A stretch of DNA of 64,000 nucleotides from Argentina anserina (Eukaryota; Streptophyta; Magnoliopsida; Rosales; Rosaceae), in contig NC_065874.1 of the NCBI RefSeq assembly GCF_933775445.1, forward strand, positions 994,501 through 1,058,500, in the 5' to 3' direction. The notes beneath the pieces were generated by a model. It did not search any database and was not told where the DNA came from. It worked only from the letters and a program-made list of their open reading frames with translations. Position 1 is the stretch's first letter. Every line of letters begins with the position of its first letter. Below, piece by piece: positions 23,866 through 35,506 of this stretch. Position numbers and translations under genes: made by a program.

Positions 23866-24201
23866 TCAAAGTGCAAGTTTACAAAGGTTGAAGGCTGGCA
23901 ATGGCTCCTCTCCTCGGCCAAACAAGCTCCTGCAAGTTTTCAACTGCCTAAAAACTTGTTTGTAAACGACAACTCTTGCTGCAGACATGCTAAGCAGCAT
24001 GCTCTTCCTCAACTTCTTCAGTCTCATCCCGAACTTAACCTTCAGTTTCCGTATTCTAATCCTCAGATTTGAAGGCCTTCTCCGATTCTCGGCTTGCTGC
24101 ATCACTTTGTAGACCAAGAACTGTGCTCGTCGATGAATGACCTCTTCCGGGTCTTCCTTATCGATCTTAGAGTACCCACTTCGCTTCCTTACACCAGCCA
24201 T
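23866..24201 (-). CDS. Small basic protein of unknown function
   Basis: Single-exon frame of 111 residues from the ATG at 24201 (MAGVRKRSGYSKIDKEDPEE). The longer open frame adds 29 residues before this Met, but the upstream part looks like leader sequence. The protein is strongly basic, with an Arg/Lys-rich middle (ENRRRPSNLRIRIRKLKVKF, then RLKKLRKSMLL). It has a predicted helical second half and a tail ending EEPLPAFNLCKLAL. No signal peptide or named domain is visible; the basic helix could bind nucleic acid or membranes, which is guesswork. A TATA box (CTATAAAAT, minus strand, 24303-24311) about 100 bases upstream supports a real promoter. I do not recognise the family with confidence. 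Confidence 0.75.
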   Translation of the reverse strand: MAGVRKRSGYSKIDKEDPEEVIHRRAQFLVYKVMQQAENRRRPSNLRIRIRKLKVKFGMRLKKLRKSMLLSMSAARVVVYKQVFRQLKTCRSLFGRGEEPLPAFNLCKLAL

Positions 24202-24302
24202 TGAATCTTCTGCCAAGAAAATCCAGCAGAACGGTGCTTGAGAGTAGTTGAGAGAGGGAGAGAGGTGTTTTGTATTGTGTAAGCTCAAATGGTGTTAAGT
24301 GG

Positions 24303-24311
24303 ATTTTATAG
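24303..24311 (-). promoter_or_regulatory. TATA box of the small basic-protein gene
   Basis: The minus strand reads CTATAAAAT about 100 bases before the chosen ATG. Confidence 0.6.
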
Positions 24312-26020
24312 AAGGGATTGAAGCTAGAGTTGCTATTGGAGGTGGGGTATAAGAAGATAGGAGGTCATATAATTAGGTGATGAAGCAAAGCATGTGCACT
24401 ACTAATTTTAGCAGAAAATTGAATACCATTTAAAAATAATGGAGGAGGAACCAGGCATTGAGCTGGCCTTATAAATCATCAACATGTTATGAACTATTTA
24501 AGTAAGACAAAACCATGCTCTCAAGTAAGAGAGGATGCCATTAGAAAAACTTGATCTCTTAATTATTAATTATAATTTGCAGTAGCAACAGATAGTCACC
24601 AGATAATTAGGTTTTTTGCTAGCAAATAACCAGATATTAGGTTTCTGTATTTAATTAAATTAAGTATATGAAGGGTTAATTAATTAACAGATCGGGACCT
24701 TAGGGTTTGGATCAGAGATGCCAATGAGGAACAGAATTAGTAGTGATTAAAGAAAGGAAAATGTAGTACGTGACTATGTATACGCAAACCATGTGGTAAT
24801 TAAGGTGATGAATATACAGAGCAACGATTGTGGCTGGGTTTTGGGAAATTGAAGTTCAGGAATTAAGTATATATAGTTCATGCATTTTCTTTGGTACATG
24901 TATTAGCACAACATTGAAAATTGTGTAGCTTAATCGTCATCAGCGTTTATTTAGGTACATGAATGTGGATGTGAAATCTTGTTAGGACTTAGGAGTATAG
25001 ACGTAGCTCTGTGATGATGTAATTAAGTTGAGTAGAAGATGATCCAGAAATCACTCGTCATGATGTCAAGATAATGTAGCTAGATAACCGTAAGGCCAAC
25101 TAACAAGTTAGAGCATTTGTTTTCTCTATGATCCGTGCATAACATGTTATCTGTCTAACAAGTTAGTTTGTCATCAAAACGGAATCGATCGAAACACATC
25201 AATCTACAGTCGATTTTTCACCGCCAAATGTTCGAATCATATCAGTGTAACATCGAATTGGACATGTCATTCGCATTCTACTGTTGGAATGATCAACTTG
25301 AGACATAATTTGTGAATCGACCTACTTTGGAAATTATAAACAAGCACACCGTCAAATTAGTAGACTCGAGCTTGGAGAAGTTGCAGGCTGGCTGGCCATG
25401 CGCGCGGCCATTAGTAGGTGGCCTTTGAATTCAAATAGGACAGAGAGAAAACATGAGGCTTGCCATGTATAGAACAGAGAGACCTCCACAGAAATCTTTG
25501 AAATAACAAATTGAATAGGGAGTCAAAAGAGAGTGATGGCTCTGAAACATGCAAGTTGTTTCGCAGGCCTTTCTATTTCAATTATCAAGTCAACCTTTAG
25601 AACTGACCTCCACCGGCCTCGATCGATTTGCCTGACAAAAACAACAACAATGACAAAGTTATGATTATTTTAATTAAAACCTGATAATTATGCATCTGTG
25701 ATATAATATTAGAGGATTTAGAGAAAGATGACGTTTCATCCATTACTGGTGAGTATATTAGGACACCATGCCTGCATTATTGCTGTTTAATATTTTGATA
25801 TATCTTGTTTTGGTTCAATTTCATTCGTCTTTCATTCTATGATTTTTGTAGTGATGACAATTAGCAATTATTTATTTGGTGGTGAGCTAAGCTTTCAATG
25901 ATTTCATATATATAAAAAAAGAGAAATGTGAACTATAATATAAGCTAAAAATGGTTTGAATTTGAATGTCATAAGCTTACCTAAAAATGCATGGGAGAAA
26001 ATCCGATATGTTTCATCTAA
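24312..26020. other. Gene-poor AT-rich region
   Basis: No gene, tRNA or clear repeat is seen. The minus-strand promoter of the basic-protein gene occupies the start. The remainder is AT-rich DNA with scattered homopolymers. Confidence 0.5.
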
Positions 26021-26237
26021 AGTAATTATTATATGTAGCCGGAATACCACGTGACACTGTCATGTGATGTACCAACTAATTATATTACTACATGGTGTGG
26101 TAAACATGTACATGGTGAAAAAAGAAAATATTATTTAAATATGAATAACCAATTAGAAACAAATACAATAAAAAATAAACAAATAACATTAAATAAGTAC
26201 ATCACATAAACTATGTACCGGTACTTATAATAATTTT
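26021..26237. mobile_element. Small MITE, copy 2
   Basis: Homologue of the element at 15721-15929 in opposite orientation. Its minus strand shares blocks such as TTGTTTCTAATTGGTTATT, GTACATCACATGACAGTG and the AAATTATTATA termini. The ends are complementary. Outer boundaries are approximate. Confidence 0.65.
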
Positions 26238-26477
26238 TATAGAAAAAAAAAGAGTCGGCACGTAAACAAACCCCTGCCCAATTTAGTGTACGAGCGTCAT
26301 CATGAGTGGATACTTGCAGACTTATTGTAGAACTATAAAGTATATATAGTGTACAATCAAACTCAGATAATATTTGAGATGTCGGAGGAAATTAAAATCA
26401 TATTGTCTATTAGTTTAATTTTATCATATATAGAGGTCAGTAATATGGTGATTGGTGAGGTTAAACTCAAGCTTTCA

Positions 26478-26600
26478 CAATCATCCGTAAAACAAAAAAA
26501 AATCACCACAACAACTATTCTTTACATATATCTGATTTGTAACTCTCAAGTTAACTTTTCAATTACATAAGTAACTTTTCACAACACTCCTCTCATATTA
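26478..26600 (+). repeat. Duplicated SWI3B leader/promoter fragment
   Basis: This segment repeats the sequence just upstream of the SWI3B start codon (29318-29430). Shared blocks include CACAACAACTATT/CACCACAACTATT, TTTTCAATTACATAAGTAAC and TTTTCA(C/T)(A/C)ACACTCCTCTCAT. The copy ends where the SWI3B coding region would begin and is followed instead by antisense nuclear-pore anchor fragments. It therefore looks like a broken segmental duplication. Confidence 0.75.
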
Positions 26601-26652
26601 ATTTCCAGCATAATCTGATTCAGATTATCCTTCAACATCTCAAGGAGGAATG

Positions 26653-26880
26653 CTATGCGACCTTAGACTGAAGCTTTGAGTACTCATCGGAGAGGTCGAT
26701 GTACTTCCACTCGAGAAGTGAGCAAATTTGCTCTGCGGTGATCGAAGCACCATTGATTTGTGCCTTGACCGTCTCTAGCTCGGTGAAAAGGTCTTGGATG
26801 TGTGCATCAGCCTTTTCTGCCACCTAAGCGGCATCGTCTCGGTGGCCGGAGAACTCCTCGTCGGTGAGGAAAAGCGGCAT
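26653..26880 (-). pseudogene. Nuclear-pore anchor (NUA/TPR-like) N-terminal fragment
   Basis: A minus-strand frame of 76 codons starts MPLFLTDEEFSGHRDDAA, has a TAG as codon 19, and continues VAEKADAHIQDLFTELETVK, then ITAEQICSLLEWKYIDLSDE. This closely follows what I remember of the start of plant NUCLEAR PORE ANCHOR (MPLF..DEE, then AS.ITAEQTCSLLEQKYLSL). The true protein is a coiled coil of about 2,000 residues at the nuclear basket. Here only the first exon-sized piece remains, with an in-frame stop and a second stop at 26653-26655. The piece is uninterrupted and has no neighbouring NUA exons, so it is a dispersed gene fragment. Confidence 0.75.
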
Positions 26881-26935
26881 CCTCTAGGGTTTAAAGGGGA
26901 GGGAGAGAGGAAAACATATAAGAGTGGAAGTACTT

Positions 26936-27000
26936 CTCCACCACCCAAGCGGCATCGGCTTGGTGGCTGAAGATCTCCTCCTCTTAGATGGAGAATAGCT
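26936..27000 (-). pseudogene. Second, more decayed NUA-like fragment
   Basis: Minus-strand sequence repeats the 26815-26880 piece (shared GATGCCGCTT(A/G)GGTGG and GAGGAG(T/A)TCT). It encodes a corrupted version of the DEE...DDAA-VAEK start. It suggests a local tandem duplication before or after decay. Confidence 0.5.
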
Positions 27001-29317
27001 TGGAGGAGAATCTGAGACTTTGGGCCTCAGTCACATCGGAACTTATTGGCCTCTATGATGTTGATATATTCCAAAGGAGTGAAGAACAAGTTAAAGGTGA
27101 GCATTAAAGGTTTTTCCTAGTGGGACTAGGAAACTGTCAAGGCAAGTTTGTATATCTCACGGCAAGGGTAGTTTCACCGATTTAATTATGGGTAATCTAG
27201 TATGTAATTATGTGGGTATATATATACATATATTTAGTTGATGAGAAATTGGTTAAAATATATATTATTTATTATTATGGGTTTTTTGATGTAGAGTTGT
27301 ATGGGCTTAATTCTTATTGGTGCTATGGTTTCTAGTTAGTTGCCGTGAGGTATATAGGGGAGATTGTGAAGAGAGGCAGTATGTGATCTTGCCGCACAGA
27401 GACACATATAGGAGAAGAAAAAAAGGTGAATCTAGAGAGAAGATATTTACAACAAAAAAAAGTTTAGTGCTATGAGATATTTGTGACTCCATTTAAGAGC
27501 TTAGTGGTAACATCGACAAACTTAGTGAAGTCGACGTACGTGTTATTACAACGATCTTAGTGAAGTTGTATCTACACTTGAAACAACAATTTTAGTGAAG
27601 TTGTTTCATACTTGATTGTGACGATCAAGTAAAAAATATTTTATTTTTGAGAATAATATTATTATTGATTAAGGTAATCATTGTAATATCGTTTATTCAA
27701 TAGAAAAAAAATTATTCTACATATTCCGCTGCTATTACTCGTTGTTGTTCTATCTTGTATTTTCAGAACGATTATACTCATGTTTCTTTGATCCCCTTGA
27801 AATTGAATTATACATTAACTTCCTACATACGGTGAAATTCATCAATAATCGAGTCTATGCTAAATTCTAATACAATTTCCTTTTCAATGCACATAATCAA
27901 ATAATGTTGATTAGATTTCTATATAAATAAAAGTAAAATTAGGTCTACCTACGTTAGAAGTTTAATTTTACTATACTATCTAGCTAGGAATAGTAATTGT
28001 CCATAATTTTATTAATGAAGAGTTTTGAATCTGTTAAATTTAATAAATTCTATAAAGCTAGTCCAACCAATATATACATGTTTCCATCCATGGAAGTGAT
28101 GGTAAGTCGAACGTGGGGTGCCATTGCCCTCATGATACTTAATTATGGCTTCACTTCAATCAAATAACATACAGATGCATATATGCTGCCAAAATCCTGA
28201 GGGGTGTCATGGCACCCTCAGGCTCGTACGTTGCTCCGCCATTGATAGTATGAGTGATATGACTTGTTTCTGACCAAAAACAAAAAGAGGATGATGACGT
28301 GTTGTTCTTACATCAATGTTATGTTGTAAGTTTGGAGTACATTCTACCCTAAACACGTTAAGTGTGTGGCTAAATGTACATAGTAAAATTTTATTTATAC
28401 CCAACAATTGATATTTTATTACGTATTTTCTAACTTTACCCTTCTCTCAAAACAGAGAACGATGTGTTTCGTTCATCCTCCGACTTCGATCGCCGACGGC
28501 CCCAATGGATGTTGCTCACTTGCTCGCCATCACTACTCATACATTCTCTCAATCTCTGAATTAATCATTTAGTTTTCATCATAATAGTTGTTTGAAAGTG
28601 GGCTCAACTACTAGATGGTTTTATTAGTATTATATTAGAAAAAAAAATTATATGGTGCAGCATTACAGCGTCTCTAATCAATCATTCATACATTTCACGG
28701 GCCCCACGTGCATTTTAAGACACATTCTATTCACCGTTAAATTCGGTATGTATGGTATGCAGCGCTGCAACATAGACGAATCCATACTAGAAAGGAGCCA
28801 TCTTGATTGGAATTCCAAAAGTGATCCATTTAGTATACATTCACTGTACTATTTGTTTACCCTACAAATCATCATATTTCAATTTTACCCTTTATATAAT
28901 TAAAAAAAATATTGTAAAAATGAAATAAAAAACTAACTAAAAAAACATACAATCTCTATTTATCCCGTCCTCCCGTAACCCACATCTCCTCTTTATTTTT
29001 TTTCGATTTGAAACTATTTTTCAGACAATTATGATCCTATGTGAAGAGGGCTGGACTGAAGATAGAAAAGGCTATGGCAATTGGTGAATTGGTGATCATC
29101 ATGAGTGTAGTAGTAAAACCAAATATTGGTGATGTTGTCGTGATGCCAAGCTTTAATTTTCATACGTTTTTTATTTTTGTTTTTGTTTTTCTTTTTTATC
29201 ATGTTTCTTATTAATGCTTTATTTTAAGAGTAAAAACGGAAAATTTGAATCAAAAATATGAATAGAGAGTGATCTAAAAAGACAGCAGGGTGGAAATAGC
29301 CGCACCCTTATCACAAT
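27001..29317. other. Gene-poor region upstream of SWI3B
   Basis: AT-rich with homopolymer runs. Several short frames (27307-27492, 28207-28407, 28652-28903) lack coding character. No RNA gene or complete transposon was recognised. Confidence 0.5.
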
Positions 29318-29439
29318 CATCCCTCCCAAAACTCACCACCACAACTATTTTTTTACATATAGATAATTGGTAACTTTCAGTGTAACTTTTCAATTACATA
29401 AGTAACTTTTCATCACACTCCTCTCATAACTCCAAAAAT

Positions 29440-31061
29440 ATGGCTACCAAATCGATCCAACAGCTGCTCAATCTTCTCAACCCTCCTCCCTCCTCCTCCG
29501 TCAAGCCCGACACTCCGGCCACTACAACGACCACCGCAGCCGTCTCACGCCCTCTTCCTCCCCCTACGCCGCCCCCAAACTCCGACGCCACCATCTTCAT
29601 CCCCAGCTACTCCAGCTGGTTCTCCTTCGACGACATCTACCAATCCGAGCTCCGATCCCTACCGGAGTTCTTCAACTCCCGCACGCCGGCCAAGAACCCT
29701 AACCTCTACAAGTACTACCGCAACCACATCATCAACCACTACCGCTCCAACCCCGGCCGCCGCCTCACTTTCACCGACGTCCGCAAAACCCTAGTCGGCG
29801 ACGTCGGCTCCATTCACAGGGTCTTCAATTTCCTCGAGACTTGGGGTTTGATCAACTACGCTCCGTCGATCAAGTCGCTGAAATGGGAGGAGAAGGACGC
29901 CAAGTCCGCCGTCCACGGTGGCGCTCAGTCGCCGAAGCCCGGTGTAAAAGACGCTTCTGCCCCTACCAAGGATAACAAGCGGATATGCAATGGCTGCAAT
30001 TCTCTCTGCAGCATTTCGTGCTTTGTTTCTGGGAAGGTATATAAATATCTAACTCTTTAGGATAGAAATTTGATTGATTCGATTTTCGTAGCGAATAAGA
30101 GTTGGAATTTAATGCATTGGTGTAATGTGGTTTGTATGTCTAGTTCTTTAGGATATAAATTTGATTTTTTTTTCGATTTTCGTAGCGAAAAAGACTTGAA
30201 ATTTGATGCATTGGTGTAATGTGGTTTGTGTGTCAGTATGATATGACTCTATGTGCGAGATGTTATGTTCGAGGGAACTACAGGATTGGTGTGAATTCAT
30301 CGGATTTCAGAAGGGTCGAGATTAGTGAAGAGAGTGGGGATGGTTGGACAGATAAGGACACATTGCATTTGCTAGAAGGGCTTATGCATTACAGTGATGA
30401 TTGGAAGAAGGTTGCACAGCACGTTGGTAGAAGCGAGAAGGAATGTGTGGCGCACTTTTTGAAGCTTCCGTATGCTGATAAGCCGGTAGATGATTTGGAT
30501 TCAGAGAGGTTGGATGGTGGTGGTGTGAGTCCGGTGAAGGAGGGGAATGGGGATGATGAGGTTGGTTTGGAGAGTAAGAGGATGCGTCTCACCCCTCTTG
30601 CGGATGCCAGCAATCCGATTATGGCTCAGACTGCGTTTTTGTCTGCTTTGGCGGGTGTCAAGGCTGCTGAAGCCGCTGCTCATGCTGCTGTGACGACCCT
30701 TTCTGAGGCGGATTATGAAACAAGTAGGATGAGTGTTGGACCTTTGGGTGGGAATGGAGGTGGAGGTGGAGGTGATGCTGCGTCGAATGGAGACACTGAA
30801 GCCAAACTGAATGCAATGGGAGGTGCTTTTGTGGATGCGAATTCAGAGCTGGAGAAGGAAGGGCTGGGTGTGGAGAGAGCGATTACTGGGATTACAGAGG
30901 TGCAGATGAAAGAGATTCAAGATAGGATTGTTCGCTTTGAGGAGTTAGATTTGCAGTTAGAGAAAGAAAAACAACAACTGGAGCAGATGAAGTCGATGCT
31001 GTTTGTGGATCAGCTAACACTTTTGTCTCATAAAAGATCTGCACCTAAAACCAAAAGCTAG
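29440..31061 (+). CDS. SWI/SNF complex subunit SWI3B
   Basis: Two exons, 29440-30036 and 30237-31061, give 473 residues, very near the Arabidopsis SWI3B length (469, from memory). Domains in order: a proline/alanine-rich N-terminus; a SWIRM domain (about 48-145) with FIPSYSSWFSFDDI, YRNHIINHYRSNPGRRLT and VFNFLETWGLINY; a short zinc-ribbon-like segment CNGCNSLCSISCF...CARCY split by the intron; a SANT domain (GWTDKDTLHLLEGLMHYSDDWKKVAQHVG...ECVAHFLKLP); and a C-terminal coiled coil (RIVRFEELDLQLEKEKQQLE). It acts in the nucleus as a core scaffold of SWI/SNF chromatin-remodelling complexes. A glycine-rich patch (GGNGGGGGGD) precedes the coiled coil. The 3' part is tandemly duplicated downstream. 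The leader is duplicated at 26478-26600. Confidence 0.96.
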
Positions 31062-32610
31062 AATAGGGATGCAGTAGTAGAATGCAAAAACGGATGGACT
31101 TTTCGTTGTTAAGTGTATGTTCTTCTCAGAAGACACGTGTTAGTATTATTAGCAGTGTACTAAGAACTCGTCGTATTCAAGGAGAGATAACTTGGATTCT
31201 CATCACTGATTTTCTGCTCCATATGTCTGCGTTGCTTGTGGATACCTGACTGCAAGTAGGCTACACTATTCATGCCTGAAATTTATTTTGAGCAGATATG
31301 CTGTTTCTATGTAGTGTTTCATTTCCTGTTATGTGTGAATTACGTTCTTGTGCACATCTTTGAGCAGCCGTACTTTCATCAATGGAAATTTACAAGTTAC
31401 TGGTATATGAGTTTTGGCCTTAACTGCTTAGGTTTCACATAATGCATGAAATTTTATGTTACTCCTGTCCAGAGCCTGAAGTACTCTGCTTTACTATGCC
31501 AGTCTACAAGTTGAATTTAACACGATAGTGTAAACTGGGCAACTTCAACACATTCTTGAGCTTAAACTATAATTCATAACAAGCACGTTCATGCCAGAAC
31601 CAGAATTCTGTCACAGTAAGTTTTTTGCCTGTTATCATACTGCTTCTATTTCAACTAGTTACTGCGGGGAAATTGGGCGGGAATGGAGAAAGAGGTGGAG
31701 GTGATGCTGCGTTGAATGGAGACAATGAAGCCAAACTGAATGCAATGGGAGGCGCTTTTGTGGATGCGAATTCAGAGCTGGAGAAAGAAGGGCTGGGTGT
31801 GGAGAGAGCAATAACTGGGATTACAGATGTGCAGTTGAAAGCGATTCAAGATAGGATTGTTCGTTTTATGGAATTAAATTTGCAGTTGGAAAAAGAAATG
31901 CAACAACTAGAGCAGATGAAATCGATGCTGTTTGTGGATCAGCTTACACTTTGTCTCATAAGAAATCTGCACCTAAAACCAAAAGCTAGAATAGGGATGC
32001 AGTAGTAGAATGCTAAAAGGGATGGTCTCTGCGTTGTTAATGTATGTTCTTCTCAGAAGACAGATGTTAGTATTGTTAGCACTTAGCAGTGTACTGAAAA
32101 CTCGTATTATTCAAGGAGAGATAACTTAGATTCTCAACAGAGCATTTTTCTGCCCCCTGTATCTGCTTTGCTTGTTGATACCTGAATGCAAGTAGCTACA
32201 CTCTTCATGTGTGACATTTAGTTTGAGCAGATATGCTGTTTCTATGTAGCGTTTCATTTCCTATATGTCTGAATTACGTTAAAACCCGCCATTCTTATGA
32301 AAATCTTTGAGGCGCCTTTCTTTTATCTATCGAAACTTACTAGATAATGGTATCTGAGTTTTGGCCTCAACCGCTTAGGTTTCACAGATGTTAGTCTTGT
32401 CCGATGAACCGGAAGTACCTTGGTTTTCTATGCCAGTCTAAGAGTTAAATTTAACACAATAGCGTAAACTGGGAACTTCAACACATTCTTTAGCTTAAAC
32501 CAAATTCATAACAAGCACGTTTCGTTTGGCATTGAACCTAATTCTGTCATATGTTTTGTGCCCGTCATTATGCCCGCTTCGATTTCAACAAGTTACTGTG
32601 GGCAAATGGC
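30736..32610 (+). repeat. Tandem duplication, ~930-base units, spanning SWI3B 3' end
   Basis: Unit 1 is about 30736-31661 and unit 2 about 31662-32595. A third copy starts at about 32592 (GTTACTGTGGGCAAATGGCA against GTTACTGCGGGGAAATTGGG at 31658) and fades within 20-30 bases. Matching landmarks are the coding tail, AATAGGGATGCAGTAGTAGA after the stop, and AACAC(G/A)ATAG(T/C)GTAAACTGGG. Confidence 0.8.
31662..32005 (+). pseudogene. Tandem copy of the SWI3B tail (pseudogene)
   Basis: Starting near 31662 the sequence repeats the SWI3B 3' coding part from the glycine-rich patch to the stop (30740-31061), including EAKLNAMGGAFVDANSELEK. A one-base loss in CACTTTGTC (CACTTTTGTC in the parent) shifts the frame near 31950, altering the last 16 codons. 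No SWIRM or SANT exons accompany it. The similarity continues through the 3' flank (31991-32600 against 31065-31665), so a block of about 930 bases was duplicated in tandem. Confidence 0.9.
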
Positions 32611-32755
32611 AACAGAGTATAAGCATTTACATCAAATCTTTATGTACATACTTCACGTATTCTAGCCATTTTAAAACATACAAGGTCTCTTGCAAACTAT
32701 TCGGTTACAACCATGGACAAAAAGATTGAATTTCCATAACTCATCTTACAGGTAT

Positions 32756-35506
32756 CTAACCCACAGTTCCTTCAAGCTTCAAGCCAATCAGCTGATTCAC
32801 CTCAGACCCAAACTCGTCAGGAAGCTCATTGAATACTGCCTGGCAGAAACCAGATATCATGGCAGCCATAGCTTTCTCATAGTCTATTCCCCTTTGCTGA
32901 AAGTAAAATAGCTGATCTTCACCAATTTTGGACGTACTGGCTTCGTGTTCAATGCGAGCGGAGGGATTCTTGACCTGTTAACAATTATGAAGCGAATTCA
33001 CTGAGGAACAAAGACTAATAGTATATTCCATGAAAGTTTGACATTACACAAGCATTACTGGACGAAAAGCAACAAAATAATGCGAGCGAAGAATATAACA
33101 AGTGTCTGGAAATAAAAGAATCAAAGTGACAATTAATACCAAAACAGCCAATTGAAAAGCAACTAATCTGGTTGAAAATCTTCAAAATTGTCATTCTTGG
33201 CTGAAAATAACAATGCTAGTAGCATTTCCTGTTACAGTTAATCCATCACCTATTCTCTGCAACTTAAAAAACTATCCAAGAAAATTACATTGGCAAATGT
33301 ACGGCATCCTGAAGCCAATTATGATGATTTTTAGAAGTTTCTCCAAGTTACAGACCTCAAAAATCTAGACTTGATTCTTTTTCATAATTTTCCCGGTTTT
33401 CCAACTTTGAAAAATCATAAAACACAATCAGGTTGAGAATTTTGAGGTCAGTCGATTCAAGAATTGCCCAAAAATCAGGACTTACCAATGGGAAGATTTT
33501 AGTGAGAAACTGTAAACGTGAAATTTTGGCCGAAAAACCGTGTTCTATATAAACCCACAATTTTGGGTGAAAATCATGAATTTGGACCAAAAAATGTTTT
33601 TGACAGAATGTTGGATGAAATGCTTCCGCATAATGGCAGAGTAGCATAACGTAATGCAATAATCCCATCCAATTAAGAGTCATCACACAACAGGAAAAGT
33701 TGTATAACATTACAGAACCCACATGATCCTAACACCATATAAACCGTAAAACAAAATCGGGTTGAGATTTTTGAGGTTTGTCAATTACAGAGTTGCTTCA
33801 AAATCAGGATTTACCAATGATAATATTTTGGTAAGAAACTGGGGACATGAAATTTCAGCCGAATACCGTGTGTGCTATAACCCACAATTTGGGTGAAAAT
33901 CATGATTTTGGACAAAACAAATGTTTTTGGGTGTGTTTGAGGAACTCTTCACCATAATGGCAAAATAGCATAAACAAACAATAATCATCACACAATAGGC
34001 AAACTTGTAAACATTACAGAACACACATGATACAAAATAGATAAATGAGACAAGATCAAAGGCAACTACCTCAATATAAGGATAGGTGTTGGCAGCAGCC
34101 TTATCTCCAATAAGCATAGAATCACACTGGGAGGAATTTCGAGCATTCTCTGCCTGCGAAAACACCTGCACAAGCCCGCGATAACAGTTCCTCGAATTCC
34201 CAGCCGATATCCCTTTCGAAATAATCCTACTCCTCGTATTCTTCCCCTTGTGTATCATCTTCGTCCCGGTATCAGCCTGCTGATAGTTATTAGTCAATGC
34301 CACCGAGTAAAACTCCCCCACAGAATCATCCCCCTCCAGAACCACACTGGGATACTTCCAAGTAATCGCAGACCCCGTCTCCACCTGAGTCCAAGATATC
34401 TTCGACCCCGCCCCTGCACACCTCCCCCTCTTGGTCACAAAATTATATATCCCTCCCTTCCCTCGCTCATCCCCAGCATACCAATTCTGCACCGTCGAGT
34501 ACTTAATCTCGGCCCCTTCAGCACAATACAGCTCCACCACCGCGGCGTGGAGCTGGTTCCTGTCATAAGAAGGAGCCGTGCACCCCTCCAGATACTCCAC
34601 AAAGCTCCTATCCTCCGCCACGATCAACGTCCTCTCGAACTGCCCGGTCTCCAGGGCATTAATCCGAAAATAAGTCGAAATCTGCATAGGACATTTCGTG
34701 TCCTTGGGAATGTAACAAAACGAGCCATCGCTAAACACCGCAGCATTCAGCGCAGCGTAGTAATTGTCCCCGGCCGGCACCACCTTCCCCAGATACTCCC
34801 TCACCAGCTCCGGATGCTCCCTAATGGCCTCCGAAATCGAGCAGAAGATCACCCCAGCCTCCTCCAGAGTCTTCCTATGCGTGGTGGCGATCGAGACACT
34901 GTCCAGCACAGCATCCACAGCCACATTCGCCAGCCGGTTCTGCTCGTTCAGCGGCACGCCGAGCCGATCAAAGTACTTGAGCAGCTCCGGATCGGCCTCA
35001 TCTAGACTTTCCAAGCTTGTCTTCTTCTTGGGCGCCGAGTAGTAGCAGAGGTCCTGTAAATCAACGGGCGGGTATGTGTTGTCGGACCAGGCCGGCTCTT
35101 TCATGGTGAGAAACTTCTCGAAGGCCTGGAGGCGGAACTCGAGCATCCAGACGGGCTCTTGTTTGATCTTGGAGATGAGGACGATGGTGTCTTTGGTGAG
35201 TCCCTTGGGGATGGAGTGGGAGTCGATTTCGATGTTGAAGCCGAATTTCTCGTTGTAGTCGCGGTTTTTGAGGAACTCCTCGATGTTGAGCTTGCCTTGG
35301 GGGGAGGTGGCGGATGGGTCGGGTTCGACGTCGGCGCGGACGCGGAGGACGCGGGAAGAAGAGGAGGGTTTGGGGGTGAGGGGTTTGAGGAAGTTGGAGG
35401 CGGTGGGGAGGAAGGGTTTGGGGAACTTGGGGGAGTCGGAGGAGGAGGAGGTGGTGGTGGGTTGGGGAGAGAAGAGGGAGATGGCGTTGGATAAGAGAGA
35501 AGCCAT
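32756..35506 (-). CDS. Plastid Fe-S cluster assembly scaffold SufB (ABCI8)
   Basis: Two exons on the minus strand, 35506-34070 and 32974-32756, give 551 residues (Arabidopsis SUFB about 557). The first ~70 residues are Ser/Pro-rich and form a chloroplast transit peptide ([23 protein letters not shown]). The mature SufB core follows, with [27 protein letters not shown]-like [52 protein letters not shown] and the beta-helix core [27 protein letters not shown]. Exon 2 adds [20 protein letters not shown] and [20 protein letters not shown], including the HEAS and C-terminal Cys region. The protein works with SufC and SufD in the plastid stroma to build Fe-S clusters. The single intron (32975-34069) contains an internal direct duplication. 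Confidence 0.96.
33416..34032. repeat. Direct duplication inside the SUFB intron
   Basis: Two diverged copies, about 33416-33728 and 33747-34032. They share blocks such as GGTTGAGA(A/T)TTTTGAGGT, GTGAAAATCATGA(A/T)TTTGGA and CATTACAGAAC(C/A)CACATGAT. Divergence is moderate, with small indels. It is unannotated elsewhere in the window and has no coding capacity. Confidence 0.8.
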
